Assembly: GCA_943704525.1 (NCBI GenBank)
Contig: CALSCQ010001775.1
Coordinates: 34,876 to 98,875 of the forward strand
Direction: 5' to 3'
Length of the DNA stretch: 64,000 nucleotides
Origin: Pigoraptor vietnamica
Taxonomy: Eukaryota; Opisthokonta; Filasterea
Under the pieces are notes generated by a model. The model searched no databases and was not told where the DNA came from. It was given only the letters and a program-made list of their open reading frames with translations. Shown piece after piece: positions 9,939-25,747 of this stretch (its first letter is position 1; the number at the start of each line of letters is the position of its first letter). A program made the position numbers and the translations under genes.

Positions 9939-12311
9939 ATGCGGCTCACGCTCGCGCGCGTGTCGGACATTGCGAAGGGCGAAGATGTCCGCGAAATCAA
10001 GGTGCTGGACGCCTCGAAGAACTCGATCGATGCCCTGGATGACTTGAGGTCAGTGGTGTATGCTGGACTTTTCCAATTTCAATCCATACTGTGGTTGCTG
10101 TAGCTCTGATTTATACTTTGTCGCAGTGCGTGTGTCGAGCTTCGAAAGCTGAACCTGTCTGAGAATGAGCTCGAGTCGATAGCGGACTTGGCGCACTGCA
10201 GGGGTCTCACGTGGCTGAACGTGTCTCATAATCGCCTTGCGACGCTGCGTGGGGTCGAAAAGATGATGGATCTGAACGGTACGAGCGTGTGTGTGCGTGC
10301 GCGTGTGCGTGTGAGAGCGTCAAGTGTGCGTGAATGTTTCTTTCGCTTACGCTTTTACGTGCAGTGTTAAACGCGAGCCACAATGAGATTGCCGAGATTG
10401 TCATGGCGCGGCTACGGAACCTCAAGGCGCTCGTTCTGAACAACAATCGCATCTCCTCGATGGAGGCCGTGGCGTCTATGAGCAGCCTGAACACTATCGG
10501 TGAGTACGCGGAGTAGACACATGTAACAAATGTCGGTGTATACACATGTGATTAAATGTGATCGCGAGCGGACGCTCGTGGCTTGCGGTTGACTAATCTC
10601 CCCCACGTCCGCTCGCAGTGCTCTCGCATAACAAGATATCGGAGATAAAGGGGACGCGCACCCTCAAGGCGCTCACGAAGCTCTCCGTCGCGCACAACCG
10701 CATACGCGTGGTACCCGACCTCAGCGACAACTCGGAGTTGGTCGAGCTGCGGCTGAACGACAACAAGATTATGCGCCTTCCCGACACGCTTAGCGCAAAC
10801 ACAATGTGGGTCGATTAGTCTTGCGCACAAAGACTGCGGGTTTCTTTTATGCCTGGGAGTGGGCTTTACTTTTTGTCGTTCGTGAGTCTGCTCTCAATGG
10901 GATTGCGGGTGTCGCTTCAGGCCAGAGAGAGGGCTTTACTTTTTGTCGTTCGTAAGTCTGCTCTCAATGCTATTGGGGGTCTCTATTCATGCCACGGAGT
11001 GTGCTCACCATTCTCTCTCTCTTGACCGCTGCTTTCGTTGTAGGCTCAAGACGGTCGATTTCGGCAACAATCTGATAAAGACATTCGCCGACATTGCCGT
11101 GCTGGGCACCCTACGGCACGTGACCAACATCAATCTCAAGGGTAACGCCGTGTGCCAGCTCGAGGGCTACGCTGACAAGGTGCGTGGATGATGCTTCGTA
11201 CGTCAGAGAGAGGACGTGCGCACTGCGTGTTTGTTGGCGCACACGTTAGCCGACGTGCGTAAAATCGACGGCGCCGTCAGTAACGCATCTCCGCAATTTT
11301 TTAATTCGCGTTGTCGTTTACACCTCGCTTGAAATTTTGTGTCCGTAGATTCGCGAGATGTGCCCCACCCTTCTCGTCCTCGATGGCAAGCGCGTCATCC
11401 CTAGGAAGAGTCACGTGCGTCGCATCCTGAAGGAAGCCGCTGCTGAGGAGCGTGCGAAAAAGGGCGATTCTCGCAATCGCGGCGACCGGCAAACCGCGCG
11501 CTCGAAGCACACGGCCAGTGACAGCGGCGATGCTGTCGACGCGGCTGAGGGAGAGGAAGAAAAGGCGGCAGGAAGCGGGTCTGACGACGCAAGCGACGAG
11601 GTATCCGCGCCATCGAAGGCTCATCCCAAGCAGAAAGCGCCGCTGCCGTCGCAACGGCCTGCGACGAAGAGAGAGCGTGATGACGACGACGAGAGCAGTG
11701 CGCAGTCGGTCCGTCGTGACGATATGCCTGCGACAAAGCGGTCGCGCGTCGAGACGGACGGCAGCGAACGGCAAGTGCGTGAGCGTGGGCGTGGTCCGAA
11801 CGGCGGCCCGTCTTCCGGCTTTTTCGGCAAGAAGGCGTTGGATGGCCCTCGCCCGCAGAAACATCCAGGTGCTCGAGGGAGCGGGCAGACCGACGCGGCG
11901 GTGGCGGCGTCGACTGCGAAAGGAAAAGGACACGCGCAGTCTCAGCGGGATAATTCGGCGTCTCTGCGGCCGACAAGCGACAAGCCTACGGGTGCGGATG
12001 CGGCAGTTGCGACGGCCAACGTCGCTAAAGGCAAGCGCAAGGCGGACACTGATGATGGCGCTGGTGTCGGCCCCGCGCCGGCATCTAAGAAAGCAAAGAC
12101 AGCGTCCGTCGAGGGAGGCGCGGATTCGGCGCGGAAGGAGGCCGCGGAAGTGCCGCAGGTGCCGCAGCACAAGACGCAGAGTGGCGTTGTCGCGGTCGAG
12201 CACGTGACGCGCCCAGGCGCAAAGGGGGCCAAGAAGGAAGCGGCGCTCGTGGACCCGTCGAAGCTCTTTGCGTGGGGCGACGACAGCATTGGGCTTGGCG
12301 GAGGATGGTGA
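9939..12311 (+). CDS. SDS22-type leucine-rich repeat protein with charged disordered tail
   Basis: Six exons (9939-10048, 10127-10278, 10365-10499, 10619-10805, 11044-11179, 11349-12311) give 560 residues. Residues 1-240 hold about eight 22-residue LRRs of the SDS22 class (LNLSENELESIADL, LNVSHNRLATL, LNASHNEIAEI, LVLNNNRISSM, VLSHNKISEI, VAHNRIRVV, LNDNKIMRL, DFGNNLIKTF), capped by the usual ELxGY..IREMCPTLLVLDGKRV module. Introns 2 to 4 cut successive repeats at comparable places. The rest is Lys/Glu/Ala-rich and disordered, with basic clusters suggesting a nuclear location, and ends in the short motif FAWGDDSIGLGGGW. LRRs of this class are docking platforms in phosphatase regulators, axonemal and nuclear proteins. 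I cannot name an orthologue. Confidence 0.85.
10827..11000. repeat. 70-bp tandem duplication in LRR-gene intron 4
   Basis: Segments starting at 10861 and 10931 share GGGCTTTACTTTTTGTCGTT and the following 30 bases with few changes; a shorter degenerate copy precedes them. All lie inside intron 4 (10806-11043). Confidence 0.85.
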
Positions 12312-12881
12312 GAGTCGCTGGGTCCGGCGGGCACTCGTCGCGATCGTTGTTTGTGGACAGAGGCCGCACGTCGGCACTGCGGACATTTGAGGCATCACAC
12401 TTGCGCACCTGCGTGTAACTGGTGCGGGGCGTGACGGGCTCATGCAGTAAATATCCGATCTCGGAAATATACGATTGCAAATATACGATTGCGGCACTGT
12501 CGGTTGCGAGCCTCCAGCGATCCGAAAGAATAAGTGTGTGCTGGTGGTCAACCCGGAAAAATGTGGCAGACTGAAAGAAGAACTCGGTTTTCGCGTAGGC
12601 TCCGATTCAATTTGGGCGCGCCGAAACTGTAAGTCGAGAAACGGCAATCGCCGGCATATGCGCATCCTAGAGTCTACCAGCACCCAAAAACGCGGCGACG
12701 GACCATCCACCCGCGTACGCCGACTTAAATAAACCCACCGCTTCTTCGTGATTTCTTCGAATGAATCGTCTCGACTGTCATGCCCTTTCGCGCGACGATC
12801 ATTGATGCCAAACATCCCAAACACAGGCATACATTAATTAGAAAGAAGAGACCATTGCGCTGCATTGCATTGGCAATACTG
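12312..12881. other. Convergent 3' intergenic region
   Basis: Between the stops of the LRR gene (+) and DPH7 (-). It includes a short direct repeat near 12459-12493 (two copies of AATATACGATTGC) and moderately AT-rich stretches, probably 3' UTRs of both genes. No coding signal seen. Confidence 0.5.
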
Positions 12882-15306
12882 TCACAGACCCGTTGGAGTC
12901 CACAACTGAAGAGAATGGTCGTAGAAGGAACACGTGGCAACGACATCACGGTCGCCACCGCGTCGCCAGTCGGCCCCATAGGCGATAGATTTGTGTTCCG
13001 TGTGTGTGAGTACAGAGTTGATGGAAGTCGCTGGGGGAAGGACGTGCATGATAGCAGTTAGGATCGAAACAAAAGAAAAAAAATTCTACGTTCAAGGGAG
13101 ACTCACCCTCGCCATCGCCGTCCACCCGCAGAATAGCAAATCCGTTGTACATGCACGCTGCCAGGAGAAGTTCACCGCGCGACGGGTGCCACTTCAGCCG
13201 CCACACGCCGCCGCCGACGCCGTGAGACGACAGAGGGCGCCGCATGGCCCTCGTGTCCCATATGTTTACCGTTTCATCATAGCTGAGTGAGGATGCCATT
13301 TTTTGAAAATTAGCCATGAAGTATGCGCACAAACTGTCCACTGCCATTGTTCACTCATATCAGTCAATGGCGCACGCACCTTCCCGTCGCAAGAACGTTC
13401 TCTCTGAACGGATGAGATTGAATACTGCACACGCCCGCAGAATGGCTGCGCATGCGATCACAAGGCGCAATGCCCGTAAGCATGCAAGAACGAAGGTCAT
13501 GTACCGGCCGCAATCCGGCTGCAGTGCGACTTTCTTTCACTCACCTTTTGCTCGTGAACGTCGGCCTTTCCGTCCCCACTCGCAAATCCCATCCTTTAAA
13601 AAGCGCGTCATCGCCACCTGCAACAACAGGGGTAACAATTGCAACAACAGGGGTAACAATTATTAGGGCAATTGCACATCAGAGTGCCGCAGAATTCTTC
13701 TGGCGCATTCACACAAGACAAAAAGAAAACGGCAGACCACCTCCTACCAAATATGTCCGACCACGTGAAGGAAGCGAGCGTTGGTACAGCAATTCCGATA
13801 CAACACATCGAGCGCATAGTGCGTGCAACCGCACACTCACCAGAATAGACGACGTCGGGCTGCCACTGGTTGAAAGCGGCAATCCACGCCTCAAAGCCGT
13901 GCGCGTTCCATTCTGAATCGCACGCGAGCTCGCCCGACGGCAAAGAACGCCACACACTCACGCCGCCTTTGGAATCGCTTGTCACAATACGCACGTCCGC
14001 ACCGGTACTGAAAAAAATGCCAGACGCGAATTCAGTTCAGGACGCAGACAAGCAAACTCTTGCAAGCCCACGATTCCTAAAATGCGAGAAGAGAGACGCC
14101 CAGCCCGTAGGGCAGAGCGAGAAGGGCGCATGCATCCCGCACCTTCTGTGAACATTGTCGGACCACTCGAGCGACAGTCGCAAGCAATCCGCAGCGCCAC
14201 TGTCCGTCCACGCAGACAGCTGCGCGGCACCACGCTGCAGACGCGAAGCCCCGCGTGGACAGACGCAACAGCGAGAGACTCAATCAGTAATGACGCGAGG
14301 GAACGTCGGTGCAGGGTTGGAGCGGGAGCCATACATCGTGTGCGCAATCGAGTCAGGCCTCACCTCCGCGGGTCTGCGGAACAGGGTGAGGCGGCCGTGT
14401 GCGTCGACCGTCGCGAGGACCGCGCTGTCACTTATTGGGTGCGAACACCTGAACGCGCGTGCGACAGGGGAAAAGTGTGAGAACTGCGACAAGAATAAAG
14501 TTTGCTTGCGAACATTCGCGTGCATATCGGCATGAGACAGATACGCACCACTTCGCGTCCAAAATTGCCGGCACATCCACGCGCTGCGTTTCGACAAGCT
14601 CCCCGGAACTGCGCGTACACACAGCGTCAGGGTCCAATGGGCACCTGAAGTGCAGTCGTGTTACCGCGCTTACGGCAAAAGCCTTGACACGCATGCCTCT
14701 AGTGTGTGTCCCTACTATGCGCGAGGATGTACTTGTGTGTGCGTGTGCTTGTGGTGCGCCCAGTGTCTGCCAAGCTTGCTCACGGCAAGACTCTAACACG
14801 CGTGCCACTTAAAGTGTGAATGTGTGTATAGGAGTGTGTGCGATATGACTGGGTGTGCGAGTGCCTGTTTGCGAGTAAAGGAGTGTGTGTGCGCGAGTGC
14901 CTGTGTGTCTGCTGTGTTTATAAGAGTGGGTGCGCGCGTGTGCCCGTGTGTCATGTTTTGCGCACATGTACGAATGGGTGTGCGCGTGTGTGCGGCGAGT
15001 GGATGCACCACACTACAGGCGAGTGCAGGCGAGTGCCCACCCGTCACTTTGCTCGATCCACTCGTACAACAGCAGACGTCCGACGCGCTCTCTCGGTTTC
15101 TCAGCCACCGGCTCTTCCTCAACGCCCTCTCCATCTTTCAACGCACTCTCCGCGCTCTCGCTCTGTGTTGTGGACGCGGGCGCGGGCAACAGTTGGTACG
15201 TTCCGCAAGCGAGGATGCGCTCCAGGCCTTCGACAGGGCACCACTCGGTCGCATCTGCGCTGAACTCTGTGTCGCGGACGGCGCGCGTCACGTAAGATGC
15301 CGCCAT
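12882..15306 (-). CDS. DPH7: Diphthine methyltransferase DPH7 (WDR85)
   Basis: Nine exons (15306-15041, 14608-14549, 14448-14364, 14234-14143, 14007-13841, 13617-13545, 13445-13380, 13282-13107, 13030-12882) give a 377-residue WD40 protein. It follows the human family along its length: DTEFSADATEWCPVEG..LACGTYQL at the N terminus, VPAILDAKWC, HGFEAWIAAFNQWQPDVVYS, GGDDALFKGWDLR, GVCSIQSHP, SYDETVNIWDTR, GGVWRLKWHPSRGELLLAAC and AYGADW..VATCSFYDHSLQLW near the end. DPH7 removes the methyl ester from methylated diphthine on eEF2 so that DPH6 can amidate it to diphthamide; it is cytosolic. The linker between exons 3 and 4 is the weakest part of the model. Confidence 0.95.
13620..13661. repeat. 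21-bp tandem duplication at a DPH7 splice acceptor
   Basis: Two head-to-tail copies of a 21-bp unit directly precede exon 6 of DPH7. On the sense strand the unit supplies the pyrimidine-rich tract before the CAG acceptor, so the acceptor region is duplicated. Confidence 0.85.
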
Positions 15307-15539
15307 GGTCGACAAGAGGGTCGCTGTTGGTCGCACGGCGTCTTTACAAACAGAAGTGGATGTGCGAACAGGCCCACAGTCCGAGTCGCTGTTACGGCTG
15401 ACAGGGCCATCATCACGTGGGCTGGACGTGTGCCAAACTATTGCAGGACCCTCTCTTTTCTTCTTCTTTTTTGCCTTCCTAATACCCGCTGGGTTGGCGT
15501 CATTTACTGTGAGCACCGCAAGCGCATCCCCGCATGCCC

Positions 15540-20811
<5,272 letters not shown>

Positions 20812-21659
20812 GACGGCAAAAGGGGTGCAAAAGGGCAGAGAGTGCCTCCGTGAGACTAAAGCCTCTGGAGGATTCTGACTAGGCCGTGTTGTTGTGCCTG
20901 TGAGATTTGCGGCACGTGTATTGCGCACATCACGATGACGTCACCAAGTTTCTCAACAGCCCAGTGTGTGTGGCGGACGTGGTGTGCGTATTCAGGAGGC
21001 CCTTGCGTGCCCTGGGGGGACACTGGACTCGCACGTGCGGGAAGCGGAAGCGGTGCGTGCAATCACGAACCACTACGGACGCGGGCCTCGAAGCGGCACA
21101 CTTGGCGCTATAGAAGGCGATGCTTCGCTCGAGGAGATTGTGGATGCCGTCCTCGCGACGCTGAGGGCGTATGTGGACGGTGCCGTCCTAAGATTGCTTC
21201 GATGTGCTGAAAATGCTGCTATCGCACCGCCCGTTTATGTTGGCTCTTCCATACGGTGTGTTGAGTAATGTTGCGGACTTAAGTTATCAATTGAAAAAGG
21301 AGTCGGATGGCGCAAGCGCGTTCGAAGTGCGGCCGTCACGTGCTCCGTGAGCTGCGGCTGTTCTTTTGGGCGCCAGGGTACGGAACTTCGCCGTCCGTGG
21401 GAGGATGCGCTGCATGCGCTGTCGTCACGCACACGCCTCACAGCGCGCTCTTGTTGGAAGTCTTCTGGCAGCACGCGGATATCATCGTCTCGGCATGTCG
21501 TCGCGATATGGCAGTCCCTTGGTCCCTTCAACCTCTTCTCGGTTGCACATAGCGGTGTCGATTGAGCACTTTAGTCAACGTCCTGCGCCGACGGGAAATG
21601 CACGCAAGCGCACGCAACAGAAACGATCGCAGAGACAGAGCGTCGCCGAGGGCGTCTGA
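20812..21659. promoter_or_regulatory. Upstream region of Cys-rich membrane gene, downstream of HELLS
   Basis: Holds the HELLS 3' UTR and the presumed promoter of the Cys-rich gene, both on the minus strand. No complete gene is visible. A plus-strand reading near 21060-21200 (AIEGDASLEEIVDAVLATLR) weakly resembles the last segment of an adenylate-kinase-like protein, but there is no room for the rest of that fold. Confidence 0.4.
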
Positions 21660-24600
21660 TCACTCCACGCGGCCCAGCAGCGGCTCTTCCGGTTGATCCC
21701 CGCTCTCCTCCACCACGCGAAAGCGCCCCTGGCCCTTCTTTGTCGGCGTCGGCGCACTGTGGTCGCGGTCGAGAAGGCGCCGAAGGTCCGTCTCGGACAG
21801 AACGGCGTCGCTCGTCACAGTGAGCATCTTCTCGCTCTCCTCCGCGCGCAGCAGCTCGAGGAGGTCGTTGCCGGTTATTGCCTGGGACGACTGGGTCGGG
21901 TTGCGGAAAGTGCCTGCGGATGCACACGATAGTGTCAGCAGCGGGACAGGAAATGGAAGGAGCAATACTTGAGCAACAACGAGCAGAGAGTGAAAGTGAG
22001 TAATAGAATAGAAAGTGAGTAATAGAATACATAAAATAACAACTTTAGCGGGCGCGTCAAGAAGCCCCGTAACGCACTCTCGTAAAAGTCACAAGCGACA
22101 CCGGAAGAGCCAAAAACACCCACCCTTGTGTATGATAATCTTCTCCAGCTTCCTCTTGGCCGTCGCACGCTCGAGGATCTTCTGCTCGATCGAGTTGGCC
22201 GTGATGAGGCGATACACCATGACGGGCTTGGTCTGGCCGATGCGGTGGCACCGGTCCTGCGCCTGCATGTCGACCTGGGGGTTCTGCACGGAGACAAAAC
22301 GTGGGTCGATTAGAGTGTGTGACATTCGAAGGGAATTATCGAATCGAGACAAATCGTCGATTACAGTGCGGCTGTGACATTGGAAATGATGGGATATCAC
22401 TGCTTCCCCGCAACATGGCATCACGCAACGCATGACATCGCACAACGCACCCAGTCGCTGTCGTAGATGACGACCGTGTCAGCGGACACAAGGTTGATGC
22501 CGAGGCCACCCGCGCGCGTGCTGAGAAGGAAGACGAATATGTCGGGGTCCGTGTTGAATGCCTTGATCTGCGGGCGTGCAACGGGCGTGCACGTCAGCAA
22601 TCCCGTCACCCAAGACATTCTGGAAAAGCGCAACACACACACATACACACACACGCACACGCACACACACACGCACACGCACACATGCACGCACCATTCG
22701 CACCCACCGCACACATACACAAGTACACACACCTGCTCCTGACGATCCGCGAGGGACACGGCGCCGTCGAGCCGGCAGAAGCGGTGGCCGCGCAAGTGGA
22801 GATAGTCCTCGAGAATGTCGAGCATCGTCGTCATCTGGGAGAACACAAGCACCTTGTGGCCTTCCGCCCGCAGCGCCGGGAGCAGCTGGTCCAGAAGGAG
22901 CATCTTGCCGCTGCAGCGCACGAGCTCCTCGTCCACCTTAAACTCGCCCTGCGCGTCCAGCGGGTACTCGAGGAGGTACGGGTGGTTGCACACCTTCCGC
23001 AACTGCATGAGCACGTTCTGCAGCTTAACCGACACGACGGACGTCGAGTTGGACAGCTGGCGATAAATCGGGCTGCGCGTCGTGGACGTGGGCGCCTCGG
23101 CGCTCTCCTCCAGCTGCTTGAAGTACGCGCGGTCGCTGAGCTCCTTATACGTCCGCTCGTTGGCGTTCGCCGTGAGGAGACGCTTCGACGCACGCCGTGT
23201 CCGCGGGGTCTGCGCAGGGGCCTCGGCACTTGACTGCGGCGCGGAGCCCGCCGACATGACCGAGTCATCCTCGTCGCTCGCCCGTTTGCTGCTGTCGTCC
23301 TCCGCGACGCCGTCAATCTCCATCGGCGTTGCGAGCGACTCGCCATCGGCGCGGCCCACCATGTCCATGATCGTCTTGTTGAGAATGGCCTCGTAAAACT
23401 CCTGCTGCTTGCGCGTGTACGGCGCGTAGACGACAATCTCCCGCTTCTTCGGCAGGAAGTGCTCGACGTCCGTCTTGAGGCGGCGAAGGAGGAACGGCTG
23501 CAAAATGTGGTGCAGCTTCGAGAGGACGTTCTCGCGCTGCTCTCGCTCGACAAAGCGCTGGTCTCCCTCGGCGTCGCCGACGTCGCTAAAGTCGAACCAG
23601 CGCTGGAAGTTCTCGAGGTCGTCGAAAATGTCCGGCAGCAGAAAGTTGAGCAGTGACCACAGCTCGGCGAGGTTGTTCTGCAGCGGCGTGCCCGTCAGGA
23701 GGAGGCGGTTGGCGGACCGGTACGACTTGAGTTCGCGGATGAGGCGGCAGTTGAGGTTCTTGATGCGGTGGCCCTCGTCGACGATAATGTACTTCCACAT
23801 AAGCCCCTGCAGGTACTTGCGGTCGTTCATGACAATCTCGTACGACGTGATGACGACGGGATAGCACTGGGTCCCCGTGGGGAGCGTCGTGAGCTTGCCC
23901 ATCTTGCGACGGAGGGACGCGCGCTGGTCGATGGGCCCGTGGTAGAGAATGACGGGCACCGAGGGCGCGAACCGGCGGAACTCGGTGACCCAATTCGACA
24001 GCGTGGAGAGGGGCGTGGCAATCAGAAACGGGCCCTTGATGCCCTGCTCGAGGAGGTGGCACGCAAACGCAATGCACTGTATCGTCTTGCCGAGGCCCAT
24101 CTGTGCGACAGGGAGAGAGAGAGGGAGCAAGGTGCGAGTGAGCGTGGGCATCTCGATCAGCATGGACGGAAGAAGCAGCAAGGTGTGAGAGCCCCAGACT
24201 AATGTCGACATTGCGATCATCAACACAAGACCAACAGACACGCACCTCGTCCGCGAGAATGCCGTTGAGTCCATTCTCCCACAGCGACACGAGCCACTCG
24301 ACGCCCGCCAGCTGGTACTCGCGCAAAATGCCCCCCGTCAGCAGACGAGGCTGGCGCTCCGACGCAACGACGCCGTCGACCACGATCGCCTCACGCTTTG
24401 GTGCGGCCGCTTCGTCGTGCACAGAAGTCTTCGTCTCGTTTCGCGCACGCTTAGAGCCCTGTATCAAGAAGGTCGCATAATCCAACGAATAAGAACGAGA
24501 TATTCGATGATGCAAAACAGAAAGAGCGTACGATGAAGCGACAAAAGCAAACAAAACGCGCACTCACGTCCTCGCCGACGTAGTCCGCCAGCATGTATTT

Positions 24601-25163
24601 CCCATCGTCGACGGCCTTTCGCTTCGCCGATTGCCGCGCCGGCTTCTCCTTCGCGGCGGGCTTGGCGGTCGTGGGCACCTCGCTCTTGCGCCGCCGCGTC
24701 TCGCGCTTCGCCACGGCAGCATCTTCTTCGCCCTCACCGTCGCTTTTCGTGCCGGCGACAGCCGCGTCCGATGTGGCCTGTGTGGACTTTGCCTTCTTCT
24801 CGGCGTCCTTGTCCGCTTTGGACCTCTGCGCCTCCTGCTGCGCCTGCAGCTTCTGCTTGAGAAAATCCGAGTAAATCTTCGTCCTATCGAGAAGGAATTT
24901 GAGACGCTGGTAGCGCTGCGTGTCGACAGTCTCTTGATACTCGCGTTGCGCCTGTCGCGATCGTCGCAAAGTCAACACAGAGTAATGCGTAATGGCGCAC
25001 GCAACGCACGACAATTCCAAGCTAGCACTCTCATGCAAATCGAGCGCACCTGCGAGCGCATCTTCTCCTCCTCCACGCGAGAAGAATTCTGCAGCGACTC
25101 TTCCTGCTTGATCATGTCCGCGGTGACGACTTCATCGTCGCCGACAGCCCCATCCACCTCCAT
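21660..25163 (-). CDS. HELLS: HELLS/LSH/DDM1-type SNF2 chromatin remodeler
   Basis: Seven exons (25163-25050, 24951-24568, 24458-24246, 24100-22733, 22567-22451, 22283-22124, 21913-21660) give 869 residues. Motifs in order: an N-terminal coiled coil, [32 protein letters not shown], motif [13 protein letters not shown], Ia [23 protein letters not shown] (DEGH, as in LSH rather than DEAH), [27 protein letters not shown], the LSH-type [11 protein letters not shown], and the helicase C lobe with [37 protein letters not shown] and [15 protein letters not shown]. The C-terminal ..[11 protein letters not shown] matches the LSH tail. LSH/DDM1 slides nucleosomes in heterochromatin and supports DNA methylation and macroH2A dynamics in animals and plants. 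The insert between lobes carries an acidic low-complexity stretch. Intron 4 holds a CA microsatellite. Confidence 0.96.
22638..22732. repeat. Interrupted (CA)n tract in HELLS intron 4
   Basis: CACACG/CACACA mixture filling most of the intron (22732-22568) on the donor side; sense strand (TG)n. Confidence 0.9.
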
Positions 25164-25747
25164 GGCGAATGGTGTTTGCGCGCGGCGCGGGATAAAATTG
25201 CAGCAATGAGACGTGTGGAAAAAGCGAGAGAGAGCGAGATAATGGAGTATATAAAACGACTGCGCCGTTGAGGAGAGTATGATGAGGAAAGTTACTAAGA
25301 AGCTGCACACGCGTGGTTGTGGTGGGTGAGGGTGAGAGTGTGTGTCATGCTTTGTTTCCCGCGCTTTTTTGCGCGGGAGTTGAAACCAAATTAGGATATA
25401 GAAGTTTCAGTTTCTACATAAATGTATAAGCAGCTTCTTCAATTTAATCTATATTTAAACAAATATACTTTAAGAAGCAATTTTTAACAGTGTTTTTCCA
25501 AATAAGGGCTCTTTGGGAAACCTGGTGGTAAAAATAGTATCCATTTCCAACACGAGGTTCCCACGTGCAAAGCAGTTTTGAAAGATTGTGAAGTTTTCCA
25601 CTGTAACAAATTACAGTCCCTTTTCCTCTCTTGTTCGTACTTTGCAGTGTCACGGCGCGCTTCGGGACCCAAGCAGTGCTCAGGAGTGCGTACACATCGC
25701 CATACGAGTGTGCCCCCCAGCTCGGGGAGGCAGTAAGCGATCGCACC
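25164..25747. promoter_or_regulatory. Divergent HELLS/GNL2 promoter with AT-rich island
   Basis: Head-to-head start region. Positions about 25385-25500 are unusually AT-rich for this genome, with runs such as AATTTAATCTATATTTAAAC, flanked by GC-rich sequence. A TATATAAAA-like string sits near 25235-25245. No coding exon seen. Confidence 0.5.

Noticed and set aside
11301-12830. Very long minus-strand reading frame (509 codons)
   Set aside because: It lies opposite the last exon of the LRR gene and reads Arg/Ser-rich with no family signature; the plus-strand exon has the splice sites and the LRR cap.
12946-15306. Two separate WD40 genes
   Set aside because: All pieces line up in order with one DPH7 protein and share consistent splice phases.
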